The notes under the pieces were generated by a model, which worked only from the letters and a program-made list of their open reading frames with translations, was not told where the DNA came from and ran no database searches. The position numbers were made by a program, and so were the translations under genes. 64,000 bases of DNA from an uncultured cyanobacterium (GTDB lineage Bacteria; Cyanobacteriota; Cyanobacteriia; Cyanobacteriales; Nostocaceae), in contig CAINGU010000100.1 in NCBI GenBank assembly GCA_903848645.1, positions 62,001-126,000 on the forward strand. The letters run 5' to 3'. This document shows positions 8,720 through 18,713 of the stretch, piece by piece (position 1 is the first letter of the stretch; each line of letters starts with the position of its first letter).

Positions 8720-9571
8720 ATGATCCAAAAAATTTTGCTGGCTGTCTCTGGCTTGGGACACGCGGAAGAAATGCTCAGGAATTTGAAAGAAATGCCTTCA
8801 TTTCGAGGAGCAAAAGTCACAGTTCTTCATGTTGTTACTCCCCAAAGCACTGCGGCTGTAATGACCGATAAATGGGAAGAAGGTGGCAAAATCCTTGCTA
8901 AGGCTATTCAGTATTTAAATTTAGATCCCAGCCAAGTTTCTTCTATTTTGCGTCAAGGCGATCCCAAGGATGTAGTTTGTCAAGTCGCTGATGAAATGGA
9001 TGCTGACTTGATTATTATGGGTTCACGGGGACTGAAGCGATTACAATCAATTTTATCAAATTCCGTTAGTCAGTACGTTTTCCAATTGTCTTCCCGTCCC
9101 ATGTTGCTGGTGAAAGATGACATTTATGTCAAAAACATTAAGCGGATTATGGTGGCAATGGATAATTCTGAATCTGCTAAAAACTCCTTAAATTTAGCTT
9201 TGTTCTTACTCCGGGGTGTTACGGGTGGACAATTAGTTTTAGCTAATATCAATACGGATTTAGGTGGCAAATTATCGGGAATTACTGATCTCAAACCAGA
9301 GAGAACTTCTGTGTTGGGAATGGCTATTGCAGAAGCAGAAAAACAATCTGTAGCAGTGCGTTGTGTTACCAGTAGTGGTAAACCTGGTGAAGAAATTTGT
9401 CGTTTGACTAACGAGTTGAATATAGACTTATTATTGATTGGTTCTCCAGACCGTCGCCCATCTATTGCTAAAAGTTTTGTTGATATAGATCGGCTAATTG
9501 GTTCGTCTTTATCTGATTATGTTCGTGTTAATGCTACTTGTCCAGTTTTGTTGGCACGAACTGTAGGTTAA
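8720..9571 (+). CDS. Tandem-domain universal stress protein
   Basis: This 283-residue protein is two UspA domains in a row. The first (residues 1-135) has the ATP-binding signature as MGSRGLKRLQS...SNSVSQYV followed by MLLVKDD. The second (from about residue 145) starts IMVAMDNSESAKNSL and has a degraded nucleotide motif (IGSPDRRPS), so it probably does not bind ATP in the normal way. Such tandem proteins act in stress survival as monomeric pseudo-dimers. The gene stands alone and ends at a strong terminator shared with psbM. Confidence 0.9.
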   Translation: MIQKILLAVSGLGHAEEMLRNLKEMPSFRGAKVTVLHVVTPQSTAAVMTDKWEEGGKILAKAIQYLNLDPSQVSSILRQGDPKDVVCQVADEMDADLIIMGSRGLKRLQSILSNSVSQYVFQLSSRPMLLVKDDIYVKNIKRIMVAMDNSESAKNSLNLALFLLRGVTGGQLVLANINTDLGGKLSGITDLKPERTSVLGMAIAEAEKQSVAVRCVTSSGKPGEEICRLTNELNIDLLLIGSPDRRPSIAKSFVDIDRLIGSSLSDYVRVNATCPVLLARTVG

Positions 9572-9597
9572 TTCCTTCGCATTAGCCATTCATAAAT

Positions 9598-9640
9598 AAA
9601 AACCCCTGCACTATATAAGTTTAGGGGGTTTTTATTTTAT
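9598..9640. terminator. Bidirectional rho-independent terminator
   Basis: The stem pairs AAAAACCCC (9598-9606) with GGGGGTTTTT (9624-9633) and is followed by a T-rich run. Read on the minus strand it also ends in a T tract. It lies between the convergent stress-protein gene and psbM and can serve both. Confidence 0.85.
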
Positions 9641-9650
9641 AGGGCAAGTA

Positions 9651-9767
9651 TTAACTATCTTTTCCACCTTGGCGGCTGGCAGTTTGGATGTAAAGCATGA
9701 TTAAAAATACAGCAGGTACTAGTACGAACAAAATGCTCGCTACAAAACCTAAATCATTAACTTGCAT
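9651..9767 (-). CDS. psbM: Photosystem II reaction centre protein M
   Basis: This 38-residue protein starts [18 protein letters not shown] and continues with one transmembrane helix ending LYIQT, an almost exact match to cyanobacterial PsbM. It sits at the dimer interface of photosystem II. The last residues (ASRQGGKDS) are longer and more polar than in some orthologues. It lies downstream of the ferredoxin gene on the same strand, with a spacer of about 88 bp, and ends at the bidirectional terminator. Confidence 0.95.
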   Translation of the reverse strand: MQVNDLGFVASILFVLVPAVFLIMLYIQTASRQGGKDS

Positions 9768-9855
9768 AGCAAGATAGCCTTTTGTGTAATTTCCAGTCAA
9801 CTATTCTAGAATAGCATCATAGATGACAGAGTGAAGCCAAATTTTTTAAAAGCCC

Positions 9856-10152
9856 TTAAGGTTTGGTGATGACGCTAACGGGCCCATTAACTAGAGTTTG
9901 ACAAGCTAGACGGTAGTTATCAGGTTTATTTTTAAATTTGCGGTTTTCTAAATCTGTGCGGGGAGACAGGTTTTCTATGCCTTCGGCAATTTGGACAACG
10001 CAAGTAGTACATTGTCCAGCACCCCCGCAATTGGTCATTTTGCTGAGAAATTTATAAATATCAATACCATTTTCTACAGCTTTGAGTCGGAGATTAGCAC
10101 CATCTGCGGCGACTATTTCTTGATTCTCTTTGACAAATTTGATGTTTCCCAT
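9856..10152 (-). CDS. 2Fe-2S ferredoxin
   Basis: This 98-residue protein has the plant-type cluster motif: Cys42, Cys48 and Cys51 in [13 protein letters not shown], with the fourth ligand in RLACQT near residue 83. The first spacing (C-x5-C-x2-C) and the N-terminus differ from the main photosynthetic PetF, which uses C-x4-C-x2-C, so this is one of the accessory ferredoxins. It would carry electrons in the cytosol; the partner is not shown by sequence. It lies between psbK and psbM on the same strand. Confidence 0.88.
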   Translation of the reverse strand: MGNIKFVKENQEIVAADGANLRLKAVENGIDIYKFLSKMTNCGGAGQCTTCVVQIAEGIENLSPRTDLENRKFKNKPDNYRLACQTLVNGPVSVITKP

Positions 10153-10228
10153 AGTAAGTTCGTGGTAATTTAGGATGTGACTGGATTAATTATATTGATT
10201 TATTGCAAGATATTAAGAACTATTAATT

Positions 10229-10266
10229 TTATGCAAAAAAATAGGACAGGTGTATGTTACCTGTCC
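10229..10266 (-). terminator. Terminator downstream of psbK
   Basis: On the minus strand a perfect GGACAGGT/ACCTGTCC stem (10244-10251 with 10259-10266) is followed by TATTTTTTT. It lies about 20 bp after the psbK stop, so psbK and the ferredoxin gene are probably separate transcripts. Confidence 0.85.
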
Positions 10267-10287
10267 AAAAAATTGGCGATGGGTAAT

Positions 10288-10425
10288 TTATCTGAAACCC
10301 ACTGCTGCTTGCCAAACAAATGCAAGTAACAAGAAGAATACGGGAATAACAGGTAAAACATCTACCAAGGGGTCGAAGATTTGGTAAGCTTCAGGCAGTT
10401 TTGCTAGTAATAGTGCTGCTTCCAT
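10288..10425 (-). CDS. psbK: Photosystem II reaction centre protein K
   Basis: The protein has 45 residues. After the cleavable leader MEAALLLA, the mature part begins [14 protein letters not shown] and contains one transmembrane helix ([19 protein letters not shown]). This is a clear PsbK, which binds near CP43 in photosystem II. It lies about 155 bp downstream of tgt on the same strand, a neighbourhood also known from other cyanobacteria. Confidence 0.96.
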
Positions 10426-10496
10426 GTTTGTTTAAATCCACCTAATAATCAAATACAGCTTTTATATGCGATATGTATTTTATCATGGTTAGGGTA

Positions 10497-10533
10497 TCCA
10501 ATTTTGGATTTTGGATTTTGGATTTTGGATTGA
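10497..10533. repeat. Tandem ATTTTGG repeat
   Basis: About five copies of ATTTTGG/GATTTTG lie between psbK and tgt. This is the same short repeat family as at 1138-1215. Confidence 0.65.
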
Positions 10534-10580
10534 TTACAGGAATCTATCGGAGGGCTTATAACATCAAGGAATTATTGATT

Positions 10581-11735
<1,155 letters not shown>

Positions 11736-11850
11736 CTAAATTTATCAACCAACTTAACATTTTCTTAGGGGCAAGCACTAGAAAACACAATTTTCCTAGC
11801 ACAAAGCATGATTAGCATTTTTGAACCAGATTCTTAATAAATACAATAAT

Positions 11851-11886
11851 AAAACCCAGCATTTCTATTCTGCTGGGTTTTATATT
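11851..11886. terminator. Rho-independent terminator
   Basis: An AAAACCCAGCA/TGCTGGGTTTT stem with a 9-base loop lies at 11851-11881. On the minus strand it follows the PEP-CTERM gene by about 50 bp and is succeeded by TATTATTG. Confidence 0.8.
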
Positions 11887-11932
11887 TTAAAAAAAACACT
11901 TTAGATTTGTTAGTGGATATGTTTAAATGAGA

Positions 11933-12643
11933 TTAAGCTGTTTTTGATGTGCGCTTAACAACAGAGCCAGCACCCAAAAAGCCAAATGCTAGTAAACCCA
12001 AGATAGAAGCTGGTTCGGGAACTTGTGCGAAAGCATGGTTATCACTTTCAAAGGCAATACCAGTTGTTTTGAGAACTATCTTGTTGAACTCTTCGTTTGC
12101 ACCTTGTCCGAAGAAGTTAACATACGGATTGTCTTGAGGACTTGACTGATTACCACTAGCAGTAGTCCCAGGAATGTCTGCACCAGTAAAGCTTTTAATC
12201 AGATTAGCACCGTTATAAAAGGCAATCGAATTGTATCCGTCTACTGAACCCCAGTGCAAGCCAAAATAATTCTGTAGTTGAGAAAGAGTGATAGTTACAG
12301 TATCTGTAGCCCCTGCAACACCACTATTTTTTGGAGCAATGGTCAAGTATTGAGATGTATCTTTTTGTGATGCAGTTGAAGCTGGTGCAGCATAATTACT
12401 TGCTTTTGTGCCTGTAACTAAAGCACCACCAGTATATGTAGCCAATCCGCCTGGCGCTGGTAAACCACTGTTGAAGTCGATTGTTGTTGCGCCAACAACA
12501 GAGGACTTTATCCCATCTGAACCAGCAGGAGTACCGGAAAGAGTACCACCTGTGGTGATAGTGAAGGCATTAGCTGAGTTAGCAACTGCGAGAACAGCGG
12601 CTGTGGCAATTGTGACTACTGATAGTTTTTGTAGAATAGACAT
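11933..12643 (-). CDS. PEP-CTERM sorting-domain protein
   Basis: This 236-residue exported protein has an N-terminal signal peptide (about residues 1-26, ending in NSANAF) and a C-terminal VPEPASILGLLAFGFLGAG helix followed by basic residues. That tail is the PEP-CTERM signal, which is recognised by an exosortase. The middle is rich in Gly, Thr, Ser and Asn, has no catalytic motif, and probably forms a beta-rich surface domain. A stretch including NYFGLHWGSVDGYNSIAFYN resembles cyanobacterial PEP-CTERM proteins of unknown role. It has its own terminator and no operon partner. Extracellular matrix or surface function is an inference. Confidence 0.85.
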   Translation of the reverse strand: MSILQKLSVVTIATAAVLAVANSANAFTITTGGTLSGTPAGSDGIKSSVVGATTIDFNSGLPAPGGLATYTGGALVTGTKASNYAAPASTASQKDTSQYLTIAPKNSGVAGATDTVTITLSQLQNYFGLHWGSVDGYNSIAFYNGANLIKSFTGADIPGTTASGNQSSPQDNPYVNFFGQGANEEFNKIVLKTTGIAFESDNHAFAQVPEPASILGLLAFGFLGAGSVVKRTSKTA

Positions 12644-13140
12644 TGGTTTTACTGCGATTTATTACTATAAATATAATTACATAGAAAATAGACATTTATA
12701 CAGTCCGTGATCTAATTTTTACATAATCTTTATGGAATCTTTACAAGACAATTATTAAACAATTAGTATATTTTCTAAAAGCACACCCTAGCAAAAACCC
12801 AGAAAAACTTCATTCAGAAGGGTTTAGTTAGAGAGATTAATACACCATACCATTTATCCGTAAGCCAACAAAAAGACCAACCTTCCCACAGGCTGGTCTG
12901 CAAAAAAAACGTTGTTCGCGTTGTCTTCTTAGTAGAATGAAAACCAAATTGCACGTTCCCGAAATTTAACGAGCAACTTTTATTAACAAGATTGTAACAG
13001 CCAGTACAATTTTTTCATGAAAATATCTCAAAAAATATCTGTCCTTGGGTGAGTAGCTTTTCTATTCGAGGAAAGATGAGGGAACAGGGAACAGGGAACA
13101 GAGAAAAAATGACAACTGACAACTGACTAATGACTAATGA
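12644..13140. other. Intergenic region with a possible minus-strand small RNA and repeats
   Basis: The left part is the promoter region of the PEP-CTERM gene. At 12866-12995 there is a hairpin and poly-T on the minus strand preceded by a TACAAT-like box, which could make a short RNA. From 13080 to 13160 there are tandem GGGAACA and TGACTAA units running into the RqcH gene end. No ORF was convincing. Confidence 0.5.
12866..12995 (-). ncRNA. Candidate small RNA ending in a hairpin terminator
   Basis: On the minus strand a GTTACAAT promoter-like box (about 12990) is followed by roughly 115 nt with no ORF. This ends in an AGACCAGCC/GGTTGGTCT stem (12874-12899) and TTTTTG. The hairpin could instead terminate read-through from the RqcH gene 240 bp upstream. 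It does not match any cyanobacterial small RNA that I can recall, and the -35 box is weak. Confidence 0.3.
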
Positions 13141-13158
13141 CTAATGACTAATGACCAA
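13078..13158. repeat. Tandem GGGAACA and TGACTAA repeats
   Basis: Three GGGAACA units are followed by TGACAAC and TGACTAA heptamers. The last ones overlap the stop codon and final codons of the RqcH gene. Confidence 0.7.
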
Positions 13159-14868
13159 TTGCGGTTTTCCCCAAATAATAGTTTCTTGTTTATAAACTAC
13201 AAGTCCTGGTTTAGTGCCTTTCGGTTTGTAGACGTGCTTGGGTTGGGTGTAAACTACTGGTACTTGGTCACTTTGACGGGCGCGACTGAAATAAGCGGCA
13301 AGATTGGCACTAAATTGTAAATCAGCTTCTTCGGCGACTGTACCCGGTTCTAAACGCAGTAAGACATGACTCCCCGGAATCTCTTGGGCATGAAACCACA
13401 AATCATAATCCCCAGCGACACGAAATGTTAGTTGATCATTTTGAACATTATTGCGACCAATGAGGACTTCAAAGCCGCTAGGACTGCGGTAACGATGAAA
13501 ATTAGTGCCGGGGGTGTCGTTGCTGCTACGGCTGCGGTATTCTAAGTCTTCTAAATATTTTTGCCCAATTAGTTCATCACGGATTTCTTCTAAAGCTTGT
13601 AAATCTTCTAGAGTTTGGTATTTGTCTATTTGAGAAATTGCGGCTTCTACTTGTTCGAGATAGTCAATTTCTGCTTGGACTGCAAATAGTAAGGGTTCAA
13701 CAGCAGCACGGGCGCGTTTGAGCTTTTGGTGCTGTTTGTAAAGCTTTTGAGCATTTTGGACAGCGTTTTTATCTGGCAACAGGGCGATCGCTATGGGCTG
13801 TTCAGTTTCAAAATCTGGTAAAATTATTTCCTGCATTCCCGGTTGCCAATGGTGCAGGTTGGCCATTAATAAATCAGCTTTTTGGCGATATTCCTCAGCT
13901 TGATCTGATTGTTGCAGGCGATCGCTAAAAGTTTTCGCTTTAATCCTTAATTTACCCAAAATATTCAACAATTTCTGACTTAACTGATGACGCAGTTGTA
14001 CAAATAACTGTTCATTAAGCTGATCAGAATAATAACGGTAAAGTAACTCTTGGATATTTTTTGTGGGTGCAATTCCACCCCAACCCATCACTGTATATCC
14101 TGTTTGGGTCCAAGCCGGTTGGAATTTACCTAAATCTAAGGCTTGTAACCATTCTTGCCAACGTTGAAATAAATTTTGCCAATTATGGGGAGTAAGTGCC
14201 TCGGTGTTGGTATCTGGTTCGATGTTTGCCGCTAAAAGCATGGTATCTAGCAAAGCCGAACTTAAACCACTATAACTTTTGAGTAACTGGCGTTTAATCC
14301 CTCCTGGGACTAAACTTACCCGTTCTTGCCAGCGTTCAACAGATTCGCTTAAATTAGGGGTTTTGCCCGTCAGTTTTGGTGGTGTTTCGTAATTTTGTCC
14401 GGTTTGAATGGGACGAACGCTAGATTGTTGCTGACTAACTTGATGGGCTGCGGTGATAATTTCATTACTCGCATCAGTTAAAATCACATTACTATATTTA
14501 CCCATCACTTCCGCATAGAGGTGATACAGGGCGGTTTCTTCAGGACGGCGGGCAAATTGTAAATCAATTACCCGTTCCCAAGGAGAAATCGCTTCAATTC
14601 CTACCAAGGCCAACCCACCCAACTGGTGTTTTAACTGTTGACTAAAAGTAAAAGTATCTGGGGCGCGTGGTGGTGGTTCACTAATACAAATATGGGCGGC
14701 TTGGGGATGCCAAGAAATATCTAACCAACCCCGTTGATTTAAGGTTCGTAAAGCAATGGCAATGGTAAAGCGATCGCGCTGATATACTTGTTCTATGCGT
14801 GCAGGCAACCAATTAGCGCGGATTTCGCCACAAGCAGCAGTTAAAGCGGTAAAGTCAAGGGGTTGCAA
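13141..14868 (-). CDS. rqcH: NFACT-family ribosome quality-control protein (RqcH/Rqc2 homologue)
   Basis: This 575-residue protein has the NFACT-N domain at 1-200, a helical and coiled-coil middle (about 290-440) and an NFACT-R domain at about 450-565. The NFACT-R domain has the signature GFEVLIGRNNVQND and DLWFHAQEIPGSHVLLR. RqcH proteins bind stalled 50S subunits and, with tRNA-Ala, add alanine tails to trapped peptides. The conserved D-R pair of NFACT-N appears as Glu98-Arg99 (PWERVIDL), which keeps the Arg but changes the Asp. The older name, fibronectin-binding protein, is misleading. The final codons run through a tandem repeat, so the C-terminus may vary among strains. Confidence 0.9.
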   Translation of the reverse strand: MQPLDFTALTAACGEIRANWLPARIEQVYQRDRFTIAIALRTLNQRGWLDISWHPQAAHICISEPPPRAPDTFTFSQQLKHQLGGLALVGIEAISPWERVIDLQFARRPEETALYHLYAEVMGKYSNVILTDASNEIITAAHQVSQQQSSVRPIQTGQNYETPPKLTGKTPNLSESVERWQERVSLVPGGIKRQLLKSYSGLSSALLDTMLLAANIEPDTNTEALTPHNWQNLFQRWQEWLQALDLGKFQPAWTQTGYTVMGWGGIAPTKNIQELLYRYYSDQLNEQLFVQLRHQLSQKLLNILGKLRIKAKTFSDRLQQSDQAEEYRQKADLLMANLHHWQPGMQEIILPDFETEQPIAIALLPDKNAVQNAQKLYKQHQKLKRARAAVEPLLFAVQAEIDYLEQVEAAISQIDKYQTLEDLQALEEIRDELIGQKYLEDLEYRSRSSNDTPGTNFHRYRSPSGFEVLIGRNNVQNDQLTFRVAGDYDLWFHAQEIPGSHVLLRLEPGTVAEEADLQFSANLAAYFSRARQSDQVPVVYTQPKHVYKPKGTKPGLVVYKQETIIWGKPQLVISH

Positions 14869-15237
14869 AACAATTAACCCTTTGTCGCTACAAAATTACT
14901 TTCTTCTCTAGGATTTTGTTGATTCATCCTTTCATCCTGTTCATCCTTTAATCCTGGATATCCTGTTCGCGGAGCGTGGCGTTAGCCATTTCTGACAAAG
15001 AATATTAATTTAACATTTTTTGGCTCAAACTAATATAAGGGTTTAGCAGTGCTAAACCCCTACCCGGTTATTTATATTTATTTTAAGATAGTTCTTCCTT
15101 ATCAATTTTATGATAGCAAATTTAAAATCCGTTGTCAACCCCCAATACTCTCTTTTTGCGCTTTTTTCTGAGAGGATTTTATTTTGGAGATTCCTGACTT
15201 CTTTAAGAAGTTAAGGATCTCTCTCTCAATAGCATTT
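14869..15237. other. Intergenic region with palindromic repeats
   Basis: It contains short TTCATCCTG-like repeats (14921-14965), a GCGGAGCGTGGCGTTAGCC repeat (about 14968-14987), and a REP-like palindrome at 15017-15063. It also has a degenerate copy of the GACTTCTTTAAGAAGT palindrome (about 15195-15215), whose better copy lies at 51200-51232. No gene was seen. Confidence 0.6.
15017..15063. repeat. REP-like palindrome, left copy
   Basis: The sequence contains AACTAATATA followed by a GGGTTTAGCA/TGCTAAACCC stem. It matches 16148-16194 at 43 of 47 positions in the same orientation. The two copies bracket the broken Rpn-like gene. Confidence 0.85.
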
Positions 15238-15498
15238 TTAAGCAAATCTAGCTAATAATTCCTCACGGGATAATTGTAAAAGCAAAGGAGTAAATTCTTC
15301 TCTATTCATAGCAATGAGAGGGTTGATAATTGTTGCTAACTGTAAATCAACTGCCCCAAAACGCACTTGCAAGATACTTTCAATCATAGCGCGTCCTTCT
15401 CTTTCTATCCCTCTATCAAGTCCTAGTTTTTCTCCTTCTTGTCGTTCTTGTTTTTTAATCTCTTCTAATTGTTGTTGATACATTTCCGATAACTTCAT
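15238..15498 (-). pseudogene. C-terminal part of a frameshifted Rpn/DUF4351-type protein
   Basis: This 86-residue frame begins inside the end of the 15455-16102 reading frame. It has a charged helix (QQQLEEIKKQERQEGEKLG) followed by MIESILQVRFGAVD and ending LLLQLSREELLARFA. That is the usual C-terminal DUF4351-like tail of cyanobacterial Rpn/PD-(D/E)xK transposase-like proteins, in which it follows the nuclease-like domain in one chain. The two frames overlap by 44 bp, so a one-base change would rejoin them. It could be expressed alone from its own ATG, but a disrupted gene is simpler. Confidence 0.65.
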
Positions 15499-16102
15499 GG
15501 TTATGTACTAATTGTATAATATCCGCAAGGAACGGACTATTATTTGCTACTGCTTCTAATTCTTCCACTGCTTGTCTTTGTACTTTCCCTTTTCCTAAAA
15601 CCCTCAAAAACAGTGTTTCGGGTGTACTGGGTAGTTGATGAATCATCACAATTACGGTTTTAAATAATTTTGGGACAAAATAGATCCCCTTACCCCAGAT
15701 TGTTTCATCCAGAGTACCATTACAATTCTCTAAGATTTCTGCTGATGCTGTAGGTGTGAAAATCCATAGTTGGGGTAATTCTGTTTCATCTATTCGCGTA
15801 TCATTACGTTTTGCTTGCCGTTCTAAGTCTGCACGAACGTCAAATAATTTACCCATACAACTGCGAATTTCACTTTTGCTGACAGGGTTACGGAATGGTT
15901 CAAATATGTCATAATTTGTGGACATTCTCCCCAGTAATCCTAGTGTTTCTAGGCTTTGTGCTGGTTGGGGTGAAGGAATAAATAATACATCAATTTGTCT
16001 GACTTCTGCGGTGATATCTTTACTGGTTTCTACTTGTCCATAAGGTGTTAATAGTTCCGTTAGATATTGTTTTGCGAATTGATCATGTATAAAGCGCGTC
16101 AT
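15455..16102 (-). pseudogene. N-terminal part of a frameshifted Rpn-type nuclease-like protein
   Basis: This 215-residue part begins MTRFIHDQFAKQYLTELL and has the acidic strand segment EVRQIDVLFIPS, typical of PD-(D/E)xK-like Rpn proteins in cyanobacteria. After NNSPFLADIIQLVHN the frame runs into a short unrelated tail and stops, while the expected continuation lies in the next frame. The ATG at 16102 was chosen over an upstream start inside a repeat. It is flanked by matching palindromic repeats and may have arrived as a unit. Confidence 0.65.
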
Positions 16103-16147
16103 CAGATTGTAATTCCTGCTTTCATCTTGTTCATCCTGATTCTGATA

Positions 16148-16194
16148 TTTTTGGTTAAAACTAATATAGGGGTTTAGCACTGCTAAACCCCTAC
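16148..16194. repeat. REP-like palindrome, right copy
   Basis: It has a perfect GGGGTTTAGCA/TGCTAAACCCC stem with a one-base loop, preceded by AACTAATATA. It is the partner of 15017-15063. Confidence 0.85.
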
Positions 16195-16277
16195 GCATAT
16201 AGATTTTTCGTAATGTTGCAAAGGTTTAAATCTCAACCATTACGAGTATAATCCAAAATCCAAAATCTAAAATTCGG

Positions 16278-16556
16278 TTATCCTTGCCAGGGTGAAGGAA
16301 TAGGAGTGGTCGAAATTACCTTTTCTGCCATTAGTCTCACCGCGCTTTTCCCACAACTGGGGCATTCTACTTCTAAATACTGTGAAGATGATACGTCTAC
16401 CTCAGATAATATCCCTTGTTTGCAGTGCCAACACTCACAAATCACCCTGCATACTGGTTGGTTGCAGTCAAGGATTTTGACGTGCTGAAAATTTTGGGAT
16501 TCGCTGTCTGGTTTCCTGGGTTTAGGGAATTTTTTGATTTCTTGAACTTCCATCAT
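16278..16556 (-). CDS. Small zinc-ribbon-like protein of unknown function
   Basis: This protein has about 92 residues. It contains CECWHCKQG and CPSCGKS, four cysteines in two C-x2-C knuckles about 25 residues apart, which fits a zinc ribbon. No enzyme motif is present. The frame extends to a TTG upstream; the first ATG of the MMEVQEIKKF start was chosen. Conserved small zinc ribbons of this kind occur in cyanobacteria without assigned roles. Nucleic-acid or protein binding would be a guess. Confidence 0.6.
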   Translation of the reverse strand: MMEVQEIKKFPKPRKPDSESQNFQHVKILDCNQPVCRVICECWHCKQGILSEVDVSSSQYLEVECPSCGKSAVRLMAEKVISTTPIPSPWQG

Positions 16557-16678
16557 TTCACCGTCTAACTGCAAGTATGTTTAGAGCTTACTTGATGCTT
16601 TCCTATCTTACAACTATGCACGAATAGTCAATTGTCAGTTGTCATAGGGAAGAAATATTCCTCCCTGTTCCCTGCTGC

Positions 16679-17947
16679 CTATTTACTAACTAATGCAGGT
16701 TGTCGGACAGATTGCTGCAACAGTTGAGTATATAGTTGATCTAGCTGACTAGCTACACCATTCCAGCTAAATTTATTGATCACACGTCTTTTTGCTGCTT
16801 TTCCTAATTCTTGCTGCCAAACAAAATTACTGAGAATTCTATCAATAGCGTGATTAAAAGCCGGGACATTTTGCGGCGGTACTAATAAACCAGTTTCTTC
16901 ATTGACAACGGTAAATTGCAGTCCACCGACATCACTAGCAACTACAGGTGTACCACAGGCCATGGCCTCGATAGCTACTAATCCAAAGGGTTCATAGTGA
17001 CTGGGAACAACACAAACATCTGCCGCAGCGTAATAAGCTGGTAATATCTCCCGACTCAGACAACCAGGAAAGGATGTGCATTCATTCATGCTTAATTCGT
17101 TGACAATTCCAGCAATGCGATTGCGTTCTTTTTCATCACTATTCCCAGGTGTACAACCACCACCAATAATCAACTGCAATTGTTTTGATTCATAAAACTT
17201 AGATTCCCGCATTGCCCGCACTAGGGTTTCTATGCCTTTGCGAGGGTCAAATCTACCTACATATAACACCACTTTAGCTTCTGGAGCAATTCCTAAAGTA
17301 GCTCTTGCGGCTTGTTTTTCCACTGAACCAAACTGTTGAATATCTGTACCGCAGGGAATAATATCAATTTTACCTTTTTGGGAAACAAGCGATCGCATAT
17401 GTTCTAGTTCCTGGGGACTGGTGGCAACAATTCTTTCTGCTGTTTCTAATACTTGTTTTTCTACTATTAAACGTTGACTTGCCACCAGGGGAATATTTTC
17501 AATGGTGTTATATTTGATCACTCCTAAAGAGTGGTAGGTATGAACCTGTTTAGTTCCTTGCCTTTTCTTTAATTCCATTCCTACCCAGCTAGATAACCAA
17601 TAATTAGTATGAACTAAATCATATTTAATCCCAGCTTCTTTTTGGAATTTCATTAACTGATCTACAAATTCTGGCAAATGCTGAAAACCTTGATCTCGTG
17701 GCACAAATTCCACTGGTCCTGCTGTTAAACGAATAGTTCGACAATTGGGATGATGTTGTACTATCGTTTCTTGATCAGCACTCACTCTCCTGCTAAACAT
17801 ATCCACTTGCCATCCTAGCTGTGCCAGGGCTTCACCCACTTGACGGACATAAACATTTTGTCCTCCTGCCTCTTCTCTGCCTATTTCAATTGCTGGATCA
17901 CCGTGGACTGAAATTAAAGCAATGTGTTTTTTAGTGGTAGCTTTCAT
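16679..17947 (-). CDS. GT4 glycosyltransferase, probable sucrose-phosphate synthase
   Basis: The protein has 422 residues in a GT-B fold. The N-terminus has HIALISVHGDPAIEIG and EEAGGQNVYVRQV, the nucleotide-independent acceptor motif shared by sucrose-phosphate and sucrose synthases. The C-terminal donor site has VGRFDPRKGIETL and the E-x7-E motif EPFGLVAIEAM. Length and motifs fit the single-domain SPS of heterocystous cyanobacteria, which makes sucrose-6-phosphate from UDP- or ADP-glucose and fructose-6-phosphate for osmotic balance and heterocyst carbon supply. No sucrose-phosphate phosphatase gene is adjacent. A different GT4 sugar transfer cannot be excluded. Confidence 0.7.
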   Translation of the reverse strand: MKATTKKHIALISVHGDPAIEIGREEAGGQNVYVRQVGEALAQLGWQVDMFSRRVSADQETIVQHHPNCRTIRLTAGPVEFVPRDQGFQHLPEFVDQLMKFQKEAGIKYDLVHTNYWLSSWVGMELKKRQGTKQVHTYHSLGVIKYNTIENIPLVASQRLIVEKQVLETAERIVATSPQELEHMRSLVSQKGKIDIIPCGTDIQQFGSVEKQAARATLGIAPEAKVVLYVGRFDPRKGIETLVRAMRESKFYESKQLQLIIGGGCTPGNSDEKERNRIAGIVNELSMNECTSFPGCLSREILPAYYAAADVCVVPSHYEPFGLVAIEAMACGTPVVASDVGGLQFTVVNEETGLLVPPQNVPAFNHAIDRILSNFVWQQELGKAAKRRVINKFSWNGVASQLDQLYTQLLQQSVRQPALVSK

Positions 17948-18181
17948 AAATTTGTGATGTTCCTGGTTTTAACAAGATAGAAGGAAGTTCAGAATTTGTG
18001 CTTATTAAACTTAATCTGTGTTTTTTGGGGAACTTTGAATAATTAATATTGATTCTATTGTAATTATTACCAAAATATTGGTTAATATCCCCCAAATTCT
18101 ATATTTATATTTAATACCTTCAATAGATATTTCCTTTAGCTTTATATATAGATGAATAAATATATCTATCACGGTATATTA

Positions 18182-18411
18182 GAGGTTGTTTGATAGCGAA
18201 GCGTGGCGTTAGCCATAAAGTATTATATGAAACACATAATCTCCAAAAACCTAACCCCCCTTCCCTACCTCTCCCTAACCCTCTCCTAAGAGAAGAGGGA
18301 AGCGGAAAAACTTTTGTTAGCTGGAATGGGAGTTTTAAAGCCTCTCCCCTGGTAGGGGAGAGGTTTACCAGAGGGGTCTGTTTACACATTAAAAACTTTT
18401 AAAACATCCTC
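18182..18411. mobile_element. MITE-like element, copy 2
   Basis: The left end GAGGTTGTTTGA and right end AAAACTTTTAAAACATCCTC are inverted repeats, and TTA flanks both sides (18179-18181 and 18412-18414). The core is a CCTAACCCCC/GGGGAGAGG-rich hairpin segment related to 34421-34540 rather than the core of copies 1 and 3. No coding sequence is present. Confidence 0.75.
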
Positions 18412-18713
18412 TTAATTAATCCATGATAAAACTCATTTGAATTAGCAAAGCTAAATTCTAATACTAGATATTTGCAATTAGCTATTTACAAATTTCAGGC
18501 AATCAAAATAATTTCAACTAATGTTAAATACACTAAAGTTCATTTGCCAAAAATATCACCTTAATTTTCATCATTTTTCAAAGCAGCGATTTGATTAAGA
18601 TAAGTGTATTTGCTTATATTATTCCTACATTATCAGAATTTTTGTTAATTTAGATACAGTTTTAGCAATAAATCGCAAATTTCGTGTAATCATGCGCTCA
18701 AACGTCAAAAAAT

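Noticed and set aside
18120-18402. Two overlapping frames of 89 and 70 codons
   Set aside because: They lie inside element copy 2 and translate its palindromic CCTAACCCCC core; no family features.
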